A stretch of DNA of 64,000 bases from JAFNAG01 sp963824985 (GCA_963824985.1 CAWGRQ010000023.1:7263-71262), one strand, 5' to 3'. Counted from the stretch's first letter, positions 37,823 through 47,312 are shown. Notes: a model not told the origin generated them from the letters alone. Program-made: numbers and translations.

Positions 37823-40476
37823 AGCGCCTCAAACCGCCCCTGGAAAAAGCGCAGTTTTTCCGGCTCATACACGAACTTGAGCCCCTTGATCTCGTGCCGT
37901 CGCTGGTACAGCCGGATGATCCCTTCGGCCACGGCGCGCATATGATCATTGGTATATACGCGTCGGGGGATCGTCAGCCGGACCAATTCCAGGGCCGGCC
38001 GGTAGTTCCTTCCGGTCGCGGCATCGCGTCCCTTCGAGACGTTGCCGCGCTCCATGGCCCGCACCCCGGTTTCGACATAAATTTCCGCTGCCAGCCGCTG
38101 GGCCGGATATTCGTCCTGATCGATGTGAGGGAGGAACCGCTTGGCATCCAGGAAGATCGCATGGGTTCCTGGGGGCATCACGATCGGAACTCCCGCGTCA
38201 GCCAGCAACCGGCTGAGGTAGTGAGTCTGGGCGATGCGCGAACGGATGTAGCGGTCATCGACCATCTCCTCGATCCCGCAGACCATTGCCGCCAGGTCCG
38301 CAACCGCGAGGCCGCCGTCGGCGATATTGCCTTCATATATGCGCAACAACTCCTGCGCCCGATGTGCCAGATTGTCGTTGTCGCGGAAGCAGAGCGCGCC
38401 GCCGATGTTGATGAGGAAGTCCTTCTTGCCGCTGACCGTGCAGCCATCACCGTAAAGCATCATCTCGCGCACGATGTCTTTCACCTTCACCCTGGCATAC
38501 CGGGGATCGCCCTTCTGGATCATGTAGGCGTTCTCGACGGTCCGGGTGGCATCAAAATAGACCGGGATGTCCTGCGAACTGCAATATTGGTAGACATCCT
38601 TCATGTTGTCCATGCTGACCGGCTGGCCGCCGGCCAGGTTCACCGTGTGCTCGAAGGAGATATAGGCGACCGAGGCGGCCCCATGGGTGTCCACGAGCTT
38701 CCGGAGTTTGCCCAGGTCGATGTTCCCTTTCCAGGGGAACGGGCTGCAGGGATCATGCGCCTCGTCGACGATCACGTCGACGAAGATGCCCCCGGCCAGT
38801 TCCTGATGCAGCTTGGTGGTGGTGAAATACATGTTGCCCGGAACCCACTGTCCTTTCCGGATGCACACCTGGCTCAGGATATGCTCGGCGGCCCGCCCCT
38901 GGTGCGTCGGGATGATGTGCTTGTACCCGTACAGTTCCTGCAGCGCGTGCACCAGGCGGTAATATTCGTCACTGGTGGTGGAACTGGCGCGCGCATGATC
39001 GTATGCCGCCCACTGGACGGTGCTCATCGCCGAGGTGCCAGAATCGGTCAGCAGGTCGATGCTGACATCGGCAGAGCGCAGCAGGAAGGTGTTGTATCCC
39101 GCCGCGCGGATCGCCCGCTCGCGCTGTTCACGCGTCAGCCCCCCCACCCTTTCAATAGTGTGGATCTGGTAGGGGAATGAGTCGAACTCCCAGGATTCGA
39201 GGTCGGGAAATATCCAGTGATATGCCATCTCGTCGCGCCACTTTCCCGCCGTCGAGGTCTGTAACCCGGTCAGCTTCTGGCGCTGCCGGTACAGGCCGGC
39301 GATGGCATTTCCGATCTGGTCGAGTTGTTCGTTCGTCAGGACCAGCCGCGGAATCTGCACCGGGACGAGGGTGTCTTTCCCCACCAACCCCTGGGCCACG
39401 GCGCGCACGCCGGACATGAGGTACAGGGCGGCGGAGAAGGTATCCTGAGCGTGCTGCCGGATATGGGGCAGGAATTCGTCCGCCTTGATGTAGGCGCCGT
39501 CACAACCGCGTTCAAGCGGCACGCCGGCCTCGATCAGGCGCTCCGTGAACCGTTCCGTCTGGTGCATGACCCAATGCACTTCGGATTCATCGCACATTTC
39601 CTTCAAGCCGCGCGCCAGAACTTCCATGGTGCGCCCGGCCATCCCGCCGTAGGTGTGCAGGCCCTCATAGACGACCACCTCGTTGATGAACTTTTCGTGG
39701 TCCGCGGGATTGTCGGTAGTCAGGATCCCGCCCGTGTTGCACTTGGGGTCCTGGGCGCCATCCACCTGGAAAATGTGCGTGGTCTTGACGATCTGCCTGA
39801 CGATGTCAGCGATGGAGCGGTCCCCCTGCCCCGCCTCATGGCGCTGGATGAACCAGGCATTCTCGATCACCCGGGAACCGTCGCAGATCAGGCGAATGCC
39901 ATACCGGTCGGCGAGGGCGCGGACGGCGCGCAGATTTTCCATACTGAAAGGATGCTGGCCATCCGCAAACGCCTGCGTGCCTATGAGTGCCACACCCCCG
40001 GTTTTCAGCGTCTCCTCCAGACGAGCCAGATCTACGTTGCCGGTGAACAGCGGGCTTCCATAATCCCTCGTATCCGGATACTTGACCCCCAGGGGCTGGA
40101 ATTGATCTATTCGGGAACGTGCGTTGCTGGGCAGGACCGACCCCGGCGGGACCATGGTGGCCATCACCAGCTTGACGCAGCCGAGCACGTTGTGCGTCGG
40201 ACAGACATAGGTGTGCCCCAGCACGTCATGAACCGCCTGTTCCAGGGTTTCAAAATTGCGCGCCCCGGCGTAGGCCTCGTCGCCGATCAGCTGCCCAGCG
40301 AGTTGATCCTGGCTGAATGCGCTCGTGCCCAAAGAGCACATGTCGAAAACTACCTGGGAAGGGGTCAGCCGGAATACGTTGAAGCCCACCTCCCCCAGGT
40401 GTTTCTTTCGCTCCTCCAGCGTCGGAAACGACAGCAGGCGTACGGTTTTGATCTTGTGCGGTTCGTGGTTCGGCAT
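37819..40476 (-). CDS. Tandem-duplicated tyrosine phenol-lyase/tryptophanase-like protein
   Basis: An 885-residue fusion of two full-length beta-eliminating-lyase domains; known enzymes are ~456 residues. The C-terminal copy (about 430-885) resembles tyrosine phenol-lyase throughout: HIIPTHQGRAAEHILSQ, GNMYFTTT, VNLAGGQPVSM, FDATRTVENAY, SGKKDFLINIGG with Schiff-base Lys685, GVRAMERG, and YEPEKLRFF. It lacks the GDEAYAGS loop. The N-terminal copy (1-~420) keeps GDEAYAGARN (65-74) and CDGSRVIENAW, but the KK pair is replaced by Ala241-Gln242 (VDGAQDPK) and FTTT is lost, so it cannot bind PLP covalently. The start has AAGGAGAA upstream. It should cleave tyrosine, tryptophan or a related amino acid to pyruvate and ammonia, if active. 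Confidence 0.9.
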   Translation of the reverse strand: MPNHEPHKIKTVRLLSFPTLEERKKHLGEVGFNVFRLTPSQVVFDMCSLGTSAFSQDQLAGQLIGDEAYAGARNFETLEQAVHDVLGHTYVCPTHNVLGCVKLVMATMVPPGSVLPSNARSRIDQFQPLGVKYPDTRDYGSPLFTGNVDLARLEETLKTGGVALIGTQAFADGQHPFSMENLRAVRALADRYGIRLICDGSRVIENAWFIQRHEAGQGDRSIADIVRQIVKTTHIFQVDGAQDPKCNTGGILTTDNPADHEKFINEVVVYEGLHTYGGMAGRTMEVLARGLKEMCDESEVHWVMHQTERFTERLIEAGVPLERGCDGAYIKADEFLPHIRQHAQDTFSAALYLMSGVRAVAQGLVGKDTLVPVQIPRLVLTNEQLDQIGNAIAGLYRQRQKLTGLQTSTAGKWRDEMAYHWIFPDLESWEFDSFPYQIHTIERVGGLTREQRERAIRAAGYNTFLLRSADVSIDLLTDSGTSAMSTVQWAAYDHARASSTTSDEYYRLVHALQELYGYKHIIPTHQGRAAEHILSQVCIRKGQWVPGNMYFTTTKLHQELAGGIFVDVIVDEAHDPCSPFPWKGNIDLGKLRKLVDTHGAASVAYISFEHTVNLAGGQPVSMDNMKDVYQYCSSQDIPVYFDATRTVENAYMIQKGDPRYARVKVKDIVREMMLYGDGCTVSGKKDFLINIGGALCFRDNDNLAHRAQELLRIYEGNIADGGLAVADLAAMVCGIEEMVDDRYIRSRIAQTHYLSRLLADAGVPIVMPPGTHAIFLDAKRFLPHIDQDEYPAQRLAAEIYVETGVRAMERGNVSKGRDAATGRNYRPALELVRLTIPRRVYTNDHMRAVAEGIIRLYQRRHEIKGLKFVYEPEKLRFFQGRFEAL

Positions 40477-40600
40477 AACTTCTCCTTGAACACCGATCGC
40501 GAATAAAGAAGATACAATGATAGCAAAGCCGGGCCGGTAATTCCCCGGTCCGGTCGGTATATCGGCAGCAGGGCTCTCAGTGCCGGATGGCGATGGTCAA

Positions 40601-40744
40601 TCAGGGAAGATCATCAGGATCGTCAACGTCCCGGAAGAACCGCGGCCACGCTAATTCCTTGACCGGTCCCGGCCGCAGCACCATTTCGTGGATCATCGGG
40701 CTATGAGTCGCCAGGACCTCCGTCGGAGTGCTGAATACCTGCAA
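40601..40744 (-). pseudogene. Possible C-terminal remnant of an AAA/ABC-type ATPase
   Basis: A 47-codon frame (TTG start 40744) reads VFSTPTEVLATHSPMIHEMV and then LRPGPVKELAWPRFFRD before stopping at 40601. The phrase LATHSP resembles the D-loop/switch region of ABC-ATPase-like (OLD/RecF type) proteins, which carry STHSPxLL near the C-terminus. No upstream ATPase domain is present, so this would be a remnant. Chance resemblance is possible. Confidence 0.3.
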
Positions 40745-40787
40745 TCCTCGCCTTTGCTCTCCTTATGATTTCTTGATTGGCACCGGA

Positions 40788-41624
40788 TCACTGGGCAGCG
40801 CGCCGCATCGCCGTCCACTTCACCTCGGGACCGGCGCCGATCTTGACCGTGCCTTGGATAGTGTTGCCATTGACGCGGCCGGAATATAGCCGCAATGCCG
40901 GCTGGCCGTCATCGACGGCAAAACTGATGTGATCCCCCTCCAGTTTGGCGCTGTTGATCGGCATGTCTTTGCCGTTCAGCCTCAGGTTCCCATCGATCTT
41001 CTGGTACGCCTGCCGAAGGGTGAGCTCCCCATTGGTCCAGTTCCACGCGCCTTCAACTTTGGCCGGGACCACCCAGAAGTAGGCAGTCCTCCCTTCGGCG
41101 CTCTGCGTCTGATCGGCCTCCCAGTCCCCCATCGTGAAGGCGTGGGAGACGACGCGGGTGCCGGGCTTCATGTCGAGAATCTTGGGTCGCAACCTCATGT
41201 TGAGATCAGGGAGGAGGTACATGGTGACCACGGTCGCCTGGCTGAAGTCGGTTTCGAAAATGTCACCGTTCGTAAAGGTCGCCTTGTCGGCAACCCCTGC
41301 CTTCTGTGCATTTTCTCTGGAGAGCGCCACCATATCGGGATTGAATTCCACCCCCATCGCCCGCGCTCCGCGTTTGGCGGCGGCGATCACGATGCGCCCA
41401 TCCCCGGAACCGAGGTCGACGACATAATCATTGGGTGTCACCTGGGCCATGGTTAGCATAGCCGCGATGAGTTCCTCCGGAGTCGGCACCCAGATTACAT
41501 CCTTGCCAGCCTGGCCGACGGTTGGTTGATACTGCTGCTGTTGTGCCCCAGTTGTCGCCGGAGCGACAAACGACAGAGCCATGATGGTGATAACTGAAAC
41601 AAAGGTTAAGGTTTTGTTGCCCAT
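40788..41624 (-). CDS. Exported class I SAM-dependent methyltransferase-like protein
   Basis: A 278-residue protein with a clear signal peptide (TFVSVITIMALSFVAPATTGA) followed by a Rossmann methyltransferase core: VTPNDYVVDLGSGDGRIVIA (SAM motif I), AMGVEFNPDMVALSRENA (motif II acidic residue) and FTNGDIFETDFSQATVVTMY. A C-terminal beta-rich extension (about 165-278; WNWTNGELTLRQAYQKI, SFAVDDGQPALRLYSG) has no known match. SAM is not expected in the periplasm, so either the leader is a membrane anchor facing inwards, or the fold has another job outside. No operon partners. Confidence 0.8.
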   Translation of the reverse strand: MGNKTLTFVSVITIMALSFVAPATTGAQQQQYQPTVGQAGKDVIWVPTPEELIAAMLTMAQVTPNDYVVDLGSGDGRIVIAAAKRGARAMGVEFNPDMVALSRENAQKAGVADKATFTNGDIFETDFSQATVVTMYLLPDLNMRLRPKILDMKPGTRVVSHAFTMGDWEADQTQSAEGRTAYFWVVPAKVEGAWNWTNGELTLRQAYQKIDGNLRLNGKDMPINSAKLEGDHISFAVDDGQPALRLYSGRVNGNTIQGTVKIGAGPEVKWTAMRRAAQ

Positions 41625-41773
41625 GATCGCCAGTTTCTCCTTTACTGATGCTGTTTGTATCCCGGCATTCTAATCGCCCGGGCGCACACGCGGCAAGGCA
41701 AATTCAATGATTGGTCGGGCTGAAGGCAAAGGATGGGCTCCGGAGACAATCTCCAGGCGCAGGGACAGGGGGG

Positions 41774-41935
41774 CTACTTTTCGGAGCGGGCCAGCGCGGG
41801 CTGTTCCTTCAGGGTTCTGAGGATGGAGCACCAGGACTTGTGCTGCTCAACCGGCATGCCGCATTCGATGCAGATTCTGACCCTTTGAACCGTTTGTTTG
41901 CGCTTCCATCGGAACAGTTTCCTGAACTGAATCAT
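41774..41935 (-). CDS. Small zinc-ribbon-like protein
   Basis: A 53-residue basic protein from ATG 41935, with AGAGGG five bases upstream. MIQFRKLFRWKRKQTVQ is followed by a CxxC-x10-C pattern (CIECGMPVEQHKSWC) including a His that could complete a metal site. Such small treble-clef or ribbon peptides are common; this one has no known family. A longer in-frame start exists but has no ribosome site. It may be noncoding. Confidence 0.4.
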   Translation of the reverse strand: MIQFRKLFRWKRKQTVQRVRICIECGMPVEQHKSWCSILRTLKEQPALARSEK

Positions 41936-42130
41936 ATATCCCTCTCGATTCAGGGGGGCCAACCCCTTTTGCCCAAAGAACCATCGCAACCATGAACTCC
42001 AGGTTCGCGCGACTTCGTCATCCACGCGTGTGTGTATCTATTACGAAATTCAGACTCATTTGGTTCATCAGCGGGCAGCCGAATCAAAAGAAATCCTTTT
42101 TTGATCATCAGACAGGCGTGAATTGGGGGA

Positions 42131-42226
42131 AAAAGCAAAAAACGCCGCGGATTACGCGGATTTAACGAAAAGCCTGGCGGATCATAAACAAATCTGTGAA
42201 ATCCGTGTAATCCGTGGCGTTTTGGC
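42131..42226. repeat. CCACGGATT-type inverted-repeat element (short form)
   Basis: Arms 42131-42164 (...AACGCCGCGGATTACGCGG...) and 42191-42226 (...ATCCGTGTAATCCGTGGCG...) face each other around a 26-bp centre. That centre (GAAAAGCCTGGCGGATCATA) is the reverse complement of sequence at 47576-47596 inside the longer element at 47411-47639, showing that both derive from the same parent by internal deletion. Confidence 0.8.
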
Positions 42227-42416
42227 TTCGGCTTCCCCGTAAGCGACTCGCACCTCCAATTACACTCCTTTGATTGACTCGGTTTGGGAATCTGCCATAG
42301 AATCAAAAACAGGACTAAGAGCTCCGCCGGGCTCGGTGCAGCCGATGCCACATTCGGCGCATCATTCATGGTATCAATAAGTTACATTAGTATGGACCGG
42401 TTGAGGGAGGAGGATT

Positions 42417-43400
42417 GTGAATTACAGAGTTCTGGGGAGAACCGGATGGCGGGTATCGGAAATCAGCTTCGGAGCATGGGCGATCGGCGGAAACTGGGGT
42501 CCTGTCGATGACGACGCATCTCTCGCCGCGTTGCGCGCCGCATTGGATGCGGGTGTCAACTTCATCGATACTGCGGACGTTTATGGCGATGGGCGGAGCG
42601 AGCGGCTGATTGCCGGGATTCTGAAGGAAAGATCCGAGCGCATCTATGTTGCCACCAAGATCGGGCGGCGACTCGATCCTCACGTAGCGGCCGGGTACTC
42701 GCGCGACAATCTCAAGGCCTTTGTCGAGCGCAGTCTCAACAACCTGCAGGTGGATGCCCTGGATCTGGTGCAGCTCCACTGCCCGCCAACCGCGGTTTAT
42801 TATCACCCCGAGGTGTTTGAAATACTTGATGATATGGTTCAGGCAGGGAAAATAATCCATTACGGTGTCAGCGTGGAAAAGGTGGAAGAGGCCATCAAGG
42901 CGCTTTCTTTCCCCAACGTGCAAAGCGTTCAGATCATCTTTAATATCTTCCGGCAGCGGCCGGCCGACCTGTTTTTCGATCTGGCAAAAAGACAGAGAGT
43001 GGGGATCCTGGCCCGTGTTCCTCTGGCAAGTGGTCTGCTGAGCGGAAAGATGACTGACGAGAGCACGTTTCCCGAAGATGATCACCGCAATTTTAATGCC
43101 CGCGGCGAGCACTTTGATGTCGGTGAGACCTTTTCGGGGGTGGGCTTAAAGACCGGGCTGGAAGCCGTAGAGCGGATTCGCCCGCTCGTTCCCCGGGGCG
43201 CAACCATGTCCCAATTTGCTTTGCGCTGGATCCTGATGTTCGATGCGGTGACCTGCGCCATCCCCGGGGCCAAGAGCGACCTCCAGGCCAGGGACAATGC
43301 CGGAGCCGTCGCGCTCCCGGCGCTGGATGATTGGAGCATGGCGGAGATGCGCTCCCTTTACGATGATGTGATCCGGGCCAGGGTTCACCAGCGCTGGTAA
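42417..43400 (+). CDS. Aldo/keto reductase
   Basis: A 327-residue NADPH-dependent oxidoreductase, starting at GTG 42417 after GGGAGGAGG. The tetrad is intact: Asp51 and Tyr56 (FIDTADVYG), Lys81 (VATKIG) and His121 (VQLHCPP). The barrel ends with the coenzyme phosphate site IPGAKSDLQARDNAG. It belongs to the YghZ/Tas-like group of soluble AKRs. The substrate is unknown. It stands alone, preceded by the short inverted-repeat element and followed by an Abi-alpha-like gene. Confidence 0.92.
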   Translation: MNYRVLGRTGWRVSEISFGAWAIGGNWGPVDDDASLAALRAALDAGVNFIDTADVYGDGRSERLIAGILKERSERIYVATKIGRRLDPHVAAGYSRDNLKAFVERSLNNLQVDALDLVQLHCPPTAVYYHPEVFEILDDMVQAGKIIHYGVSVEKVEEAIKALSFPNVQSVQIIFNIFRQRPADLFFDLAKRQRVGILARVPLASGLLSGKMTDESTFPEDDHRNFNARGEHFDVGETFSGVGLKTGLEAVERIRPLVPRGATMSQFALRWILMFDAVTCAIPGAKSDLQARDNAGAVALPALDDWSMAEMRSLYDDVIRARVHQRW

Positions 43401-43477
43401 TTACCGCCGGGAGATCCTGCGCCCATACGTGTTATGCTGTCGGCTGATCTGGTTGCCGCGTTCAATGGGGGGCTTGA

Positions 43478-44188
43478 GTGGGCCTGATCAGCAGCAGACT
43501 GGAAAAGCTTGTGAGAATGCTGGCGGGTCCGGCCGCCGAAGACGTCATCGCGATGCTCCACGATGAATCCCGTCCCCACCGGGCAGCGCGTCAACAGCGA
43601 GTGATCGAGAAGGCGGCTGAGCACATTATCGCCGGCACAGCTGCCGTTCCGGAGAATATTCTGCTCACGATCCTGGAACGGGCGGCGGTTGCGGACGACG
43701 AACAACTGCTGGCCATGTGGGCGGCGCTGCTCGCGCGTGCGGCCCTGCGGGATGAGAGTCCTGCCATCACGCCGGTTTTTCTCGAAATTCTCAAGCAGAT
43801 ATCTACGGTGGAAGCCACTTTCCTGCTTCATCTTCAGGACATTGTCGCCGAGGAAGTTGGCGCGGATGCCGACAGCCCGAACTCCTTTACCTCCCAAAGC
43901 GTTGTGCTCGGCACGGATGTCGATCTGTTGATGAGATACCTGAAGCTGGGTCTCGGGAGGCCAACCGAGACAAGGGAGCAGGCGCTCAGGAATATCCCCG
44001 GCAACCTGAGAGATTTCATGGCCATCCTCGATAACCTGGAGCGGCTGAACCTGCTTTTCCATCGCCTTGACGTCGAGGCGCCGGGGTGGGGGATGCACTC
44101 CGCAGCCGGGGGCCCGGACCCGGTTCGCGTATACCACCTGACCATGCTCGGGTATCAATTCATCCGTGCCTGTCAAACTCCGCCTTAA
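43478..44188 (+). CDS. Abi-alpha/DUF4393-like protein
   Basis: A 236-residue soluble, helical protein. The stretch VPENILLTILERAAVADDEQ, LLAMWAALLARAAL, then AITPVFLEILKQISTVEATFLL is the pattern I recall for the DUF4393 (Abi_alpha) family, where DEELxxLWAxLLANA and PxFxxIL-x-QLSxxDAxxL are conserved. The family is linked by name to abortive phage infection, though function is unproven for most members. Start is GTG 43478 after GGGGGGCTT. No other defence gene is adjacent, so the assignment to defence is weak. Confidence 0.6.
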   Translation: MGLISSRLEKLVRMLAGPAAEDVIAMLHDESRPHRAARQQRVIEKAAEHIIAGTAAVPENILLTILERAAVADDEQLLAMWAALLARAALRDESPAITPVFLEILKQISTVEATFLLHLQDIVAEEVGADADSPNSFTSQSVVLGTDVDLLMRYLKLGLGRPTETREQALRNIPGNLRDFMAILDNLERLNLLFHRLDVEAPGWGMHSAAGGPDPVRVYHLTMLGYQFIRACQTPP

Positions 44189-44362
44189 GCAGAAATGTCG
44201 AGCCGGATCGTGGAAGCCATGCGCAACCGGCCAACAATTCGATTGAAATACGAGTCCTCATTGCGTATCTTCCCAGTAATTTCCAAACTAGAATAGATGT
44301 TCCGGACCATGCGGGTCCATTAATCGCGGGCCGGCGGTTGCCGCCCGTTCGGAGGAACTTTG

Positions 44363-47290
44363 ATGCCAAAAACCATGTTATCGCGCCTCGTGGCCCTGCT
44401 GGGACTCGCGCTGGTGGTCGCCGTGCCGGGAATGATCGCCCAGGGCCCCCAGGGTGCCCCACCGGCCTCCCCTGTGATTAACCAATCCGGCGATCCGCTG
44501 CTCCAGACGTTTCGCTGGCGTTCCATCGGCCCCGCGGTGATGAGCGGCCGCATTGACGACATCGAGATCGTCGAAAGCAACCCGACTACCTTTTACCTGG
44601 GGTATGCCACGGGAGGAGTCTGGAAAACAGTCAACAATGGCATAACTTTCACGCCGATCTTCGACACCTATCCGGTATCTTCGATAGGGGACATCGGCAT
44701 CAGCCAGTCCAATCCGGATGTGATTTATATCGGAACCGGTGAGCCGAACAACCGTCAGAGTTCATCCTTCGGAGCCGGCATTTTCAAATCGACTGACGGC
44801 GGCAAGACGTTCCAGTATTTGGCTCTGAAAGAGACTCAGAGCATCGCGCGGATCGTAGTCCATCCCAAAGACCCGAACATCGTATTCGTGGCCGTAATCG
44901 GACACCTCTTTGGCCCGAACCCGGAACGCGGCCTGTACAAGACCAGCGACGGCGGGAAGACCTGGGCGATTTCGAAGTTCATCGACAACGATACCGGCTT
45001 CACCGATGTTGTGATGGATCCATCCAATCCGAATGTGCTTTGGGCGGCGTCCTACCAGCGGCGGCGCCTGCCCTGGGGATTCAATGGCGGCGGGCCGGGA
45101 AGCGCAATCTGGAAAACCGCTGATGCGGGTAAGACATGGACTAAGGTGACCGGCAACGGGCTGCCCAACAACCCCATCATTGGACGCATCGGTCTCGATA
45201 TCTGCCGGACCAAACCGAATGTTATCTATGCGCAGATCGAAGTCGGCCCGAGCGGCGGTACCGGCGCCGGCGTCAATGACGACGGCACCCTGGTCCAGCC
45301 CGGCCAGCGTGGCGGAGGGGGCGGAGGGGGCGGCGGACGGGGCGGGCAGCAGCCGGCTCCGGATCCCACCAAGAGCGGCGTCTGGCGCTCCGAGGATGCC
45401 GGCAAGACCTGGCAGTTCATGAGCAACAACAATAACCGCCCGATGTACTACAGCCAGATTCGTATCGACCCGAACAACGATCAGATCGTGTACACCATGG
45501 GTGCAAGCGCCTACAAGTCGATCGACGGCGGCAAGACCTTCCCCACGATGGGCGGCGAGGGCCATGGCGACCATCACGCGTTTTTGATTGATCCCGCCAA
45601 CAGCAACCGTCTGCTGATCGGCAACGACGGCGGGCTCGACATGAGCTACGACCAGGGGGACACATGGGAAGACATCACGACCATGGCAGTCGGCCAGTTC
45701 TATGCCGTCAGCGCCGACATGAGAAAACCCTATTACGTATGCGGCGGCCTTCAGGACAACGGCAGCTGGTGCGGTCCGAGTGCCATGCGCAGCGGCCAGA
45801 GCCTCAACAGCGACTGGTATCGGATCGGTGGCGGGGATGGTTTCTACACTCAGAATGATCCGGGTGACTGGACCATCGGCTACTCCGAGTCGCAGGACGG
45901 CAGCACCAGCCGCTACGATCTGCGCACCGGCCGCAGCCAGAGCATCCGTCCGCGACCGCCGCAGCCGCCGCCGGCGGCCGGAGAGGGCCAGCGGGGAGCC
46001 GGGGCCCCTGGCTCGGATGCCGCAGCGCAGCAAACTGGCGGCCGGGGCGGCGGTGGCAGCGGCAACATTATTCCGCCGCCATCACCGGACACGACCTACA
46101 GGTTTTATTGGAACACTCCATTCATACTGTCTCCTCATGATCCACGCATTCTCTTTCTGGGCGGCGACCGGCTGTTCAGGTCTACCGACCGGGGAAACAC
46201 TTACACAGCCACTCCGGACCTGACCCGGAATATCGGCCGCAACGACCGGCCGATCATGGGAGTCGCCGGCAGTGCGCCGATGGCCTCCAAGCATGATGGC
46301 GCTGCCTCGTACAGCAACATCATCACCATCTCCGAATCGGCTGCCGTTCCGGGAGTTGTGTGGGTGGGGACCAACGACGGCAATGTGCAGGTCAGCCGCG
46401 ACGACGGCGCAACCTGGAAAAATGTGGTAGATGCCATCCGGGGCGTGCCCGCGGAAACTCACGTATCCAGAGTCGAAGCGTCGCACTTCGACGGGGGCAC
46501 CTGCTACGTAACGTTTGATGGCCATCGCACAGACGATCAAAAGCCTTATGTGTTCGTCACGCGCGATTATGGCGCCACCTGGGCGGCCATCGCCAACAAC
46601 CTCCCAGAGGGGAACGTCAATGTCATCCGCGAGGATCCGAAGAATCGCAACCTGCTGTACCTCGGGACCGAATACGCCTTCTACATTTCGCTGAATGGCG
46701 GCCGGGAGTGGAAGCGGTTCATGACCGGGCTGCCCACGGTCCGGATTGACGACATCCTCGTGCATCCGCGCGAAAACGACCTGATTGTCGGCACGCATGG
46801 CCGCAGCATCTGGATCTGTGACGACATCACTCCGCTGCAGCAGCTTTCCGACGCGGTGATGGCCAGCGAGGCCCATGTGTTCGATGTCAGGCCAAACGTC
46901 CAATGGCTCGGCGACACGATGTTGAGCCGGGGCGTTGGGGGTGCGAAGCACTTCCGCGGCGAAAATCCGCCCAACGGAACGGCCATCAGCTACTACCTGA
47001 AGTCGGTGCCGGCAGGCGACATCAAGATTGTCATCACCGACGTTGCCGGCAGGACGGTGCGGGAGCTGCCCGGCACGAAGAACGCCGGCATCAACCGCGT
47101 TCAGTGGAACTTCAGCGCCGCTCCGCCGCAAGGCGCGGGCGGAGGCCGCGGCGGCGGCGGTGGCGGCGGCCGTGGTGGTGGTGGCGGCGGCCAGCCGGTT
47201 GAGCCGGGCTCGTATCTGGCAAAGATCACCATTGGGGGTACGGAGTTCTTCCGGACCGTTGTGGTGGATCCGGATAGCCTCGATCGGTAA
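44363..47290 (+). CDS. Secreted BNR/Asp-box propeller protein ('glycosyl hydrolase'-like)
   Basis: A 975-residue exported protein, starting at ATG 44363 after GGAGGAAC. A signal peptide (LVALLGLALVVAVPGMIA) is followed by FRWRSIGPAVMSGRIDDI and at least nine Asp-box repeats (e.g. STDGGKTF, SDGGKTWA, ADAGKTWT, DRGNTYTA, RDDGATWK, RDYGATWA), which build one or two sortilin-like beta-propellers. A Gly/Arg-rich segment interrupts the propeller near residue 315 and another lies before the C-terminus, followed by an Ig-like strand region (SYLAKITIGGTEFFR). Databases call such proteins glycosyl hydrolases, but no catalytic site is visible. Its close paralogue is at 58130-61672. Confidence 0.9.
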   Translation: MPKTMLSRLVALLGLALVVAVPGMIAQGPQGAPPASPVINQSGDPLLQTFRWRSIGPAVMSGRIDDIEIVESNPTTFYLGYATGGVWKTVNNGITFTPIFDTYPVSSIGDIGISQSNPDVIYIGTGEPNNRQSSSFGAGIFKSTDGGKTFQYLALKETQSIARIVVHPKDPNIVFVAVIGHLFGPNPERGLYKTSDGGKTWAISKFIDNDTGFTDVVMDPSNPNVLWAASYQRRRLPWGFNGGGPGSAIWKTADAGKTWTKVTGNGLPNNPIIGRIGLDICRTKPNVIYAQIEVGPSGGTGAGVNDDGTLVQPGQRGGGGGGGGGRGGQQPAPDPTKSGVWRSEDAGKTWQFMSNNNNRPMYYSQIRIDPNNDQIVYTMGASAYKSIDGGKTFPTMGGEGHGDHHAFLIDPANSNRLLIGNDGGLDMSYDQGDTWEDITTMAVGQFYAVSADMRKPYYVCGGLQDNGSWCGPSAMRSGQSLNSDWYRIGGGDGFYTQNDPGDWTIGYSESQDGSTSRYDLRTGRSQSIRPRPPQPPPAAGEGQRGAGAPGSDAAAQQTGGRGGGGSGNIIPPPSPDTTYRFYWNTPFILSPHDPRILFLGGDRLFRSTDRGNTYTATPDLTRNIGRNDRPIMGVAGSAPMASKHDGAASYSNIITISESAAVPGVVWVGTNDGNVQVSRDDGATWKNVVDAIRGVPAETHVSRVEASHFDGGTCYVTFDGHRTDDQKPYVFVTRDYGATWAAIANNLPEGNVNVIREDPKNRNLLYLGTEYAFYISLNGGREWKRFMTGLPTVRIDDILVHPRENDLIVGTHGRSIWICDDITPLQQLSDAVMASEAHVFDVRPNVQWLGDTMLSRGVGGAKHFRGENPPNGTAISYYLKSVPAGDIKIVITDVAGRTVRELPGTKNAGINRVQWNFSAAPPQGAGGGRGGGGGGGRGGGGGGQPVEPGSYLAKITIGGTEFFRTVVVDPDSLDR

Positions 47291-47312
47291 ATTGCCGGTG
47301 ACGCATCGATGC

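Noticed and set aside
44363..47290. Naming the BNR proteins as true glycosyl hydrolases
   Set aside because: Asp-box repeats show a propeller only; no glycosidase catalytic residues could be identified.
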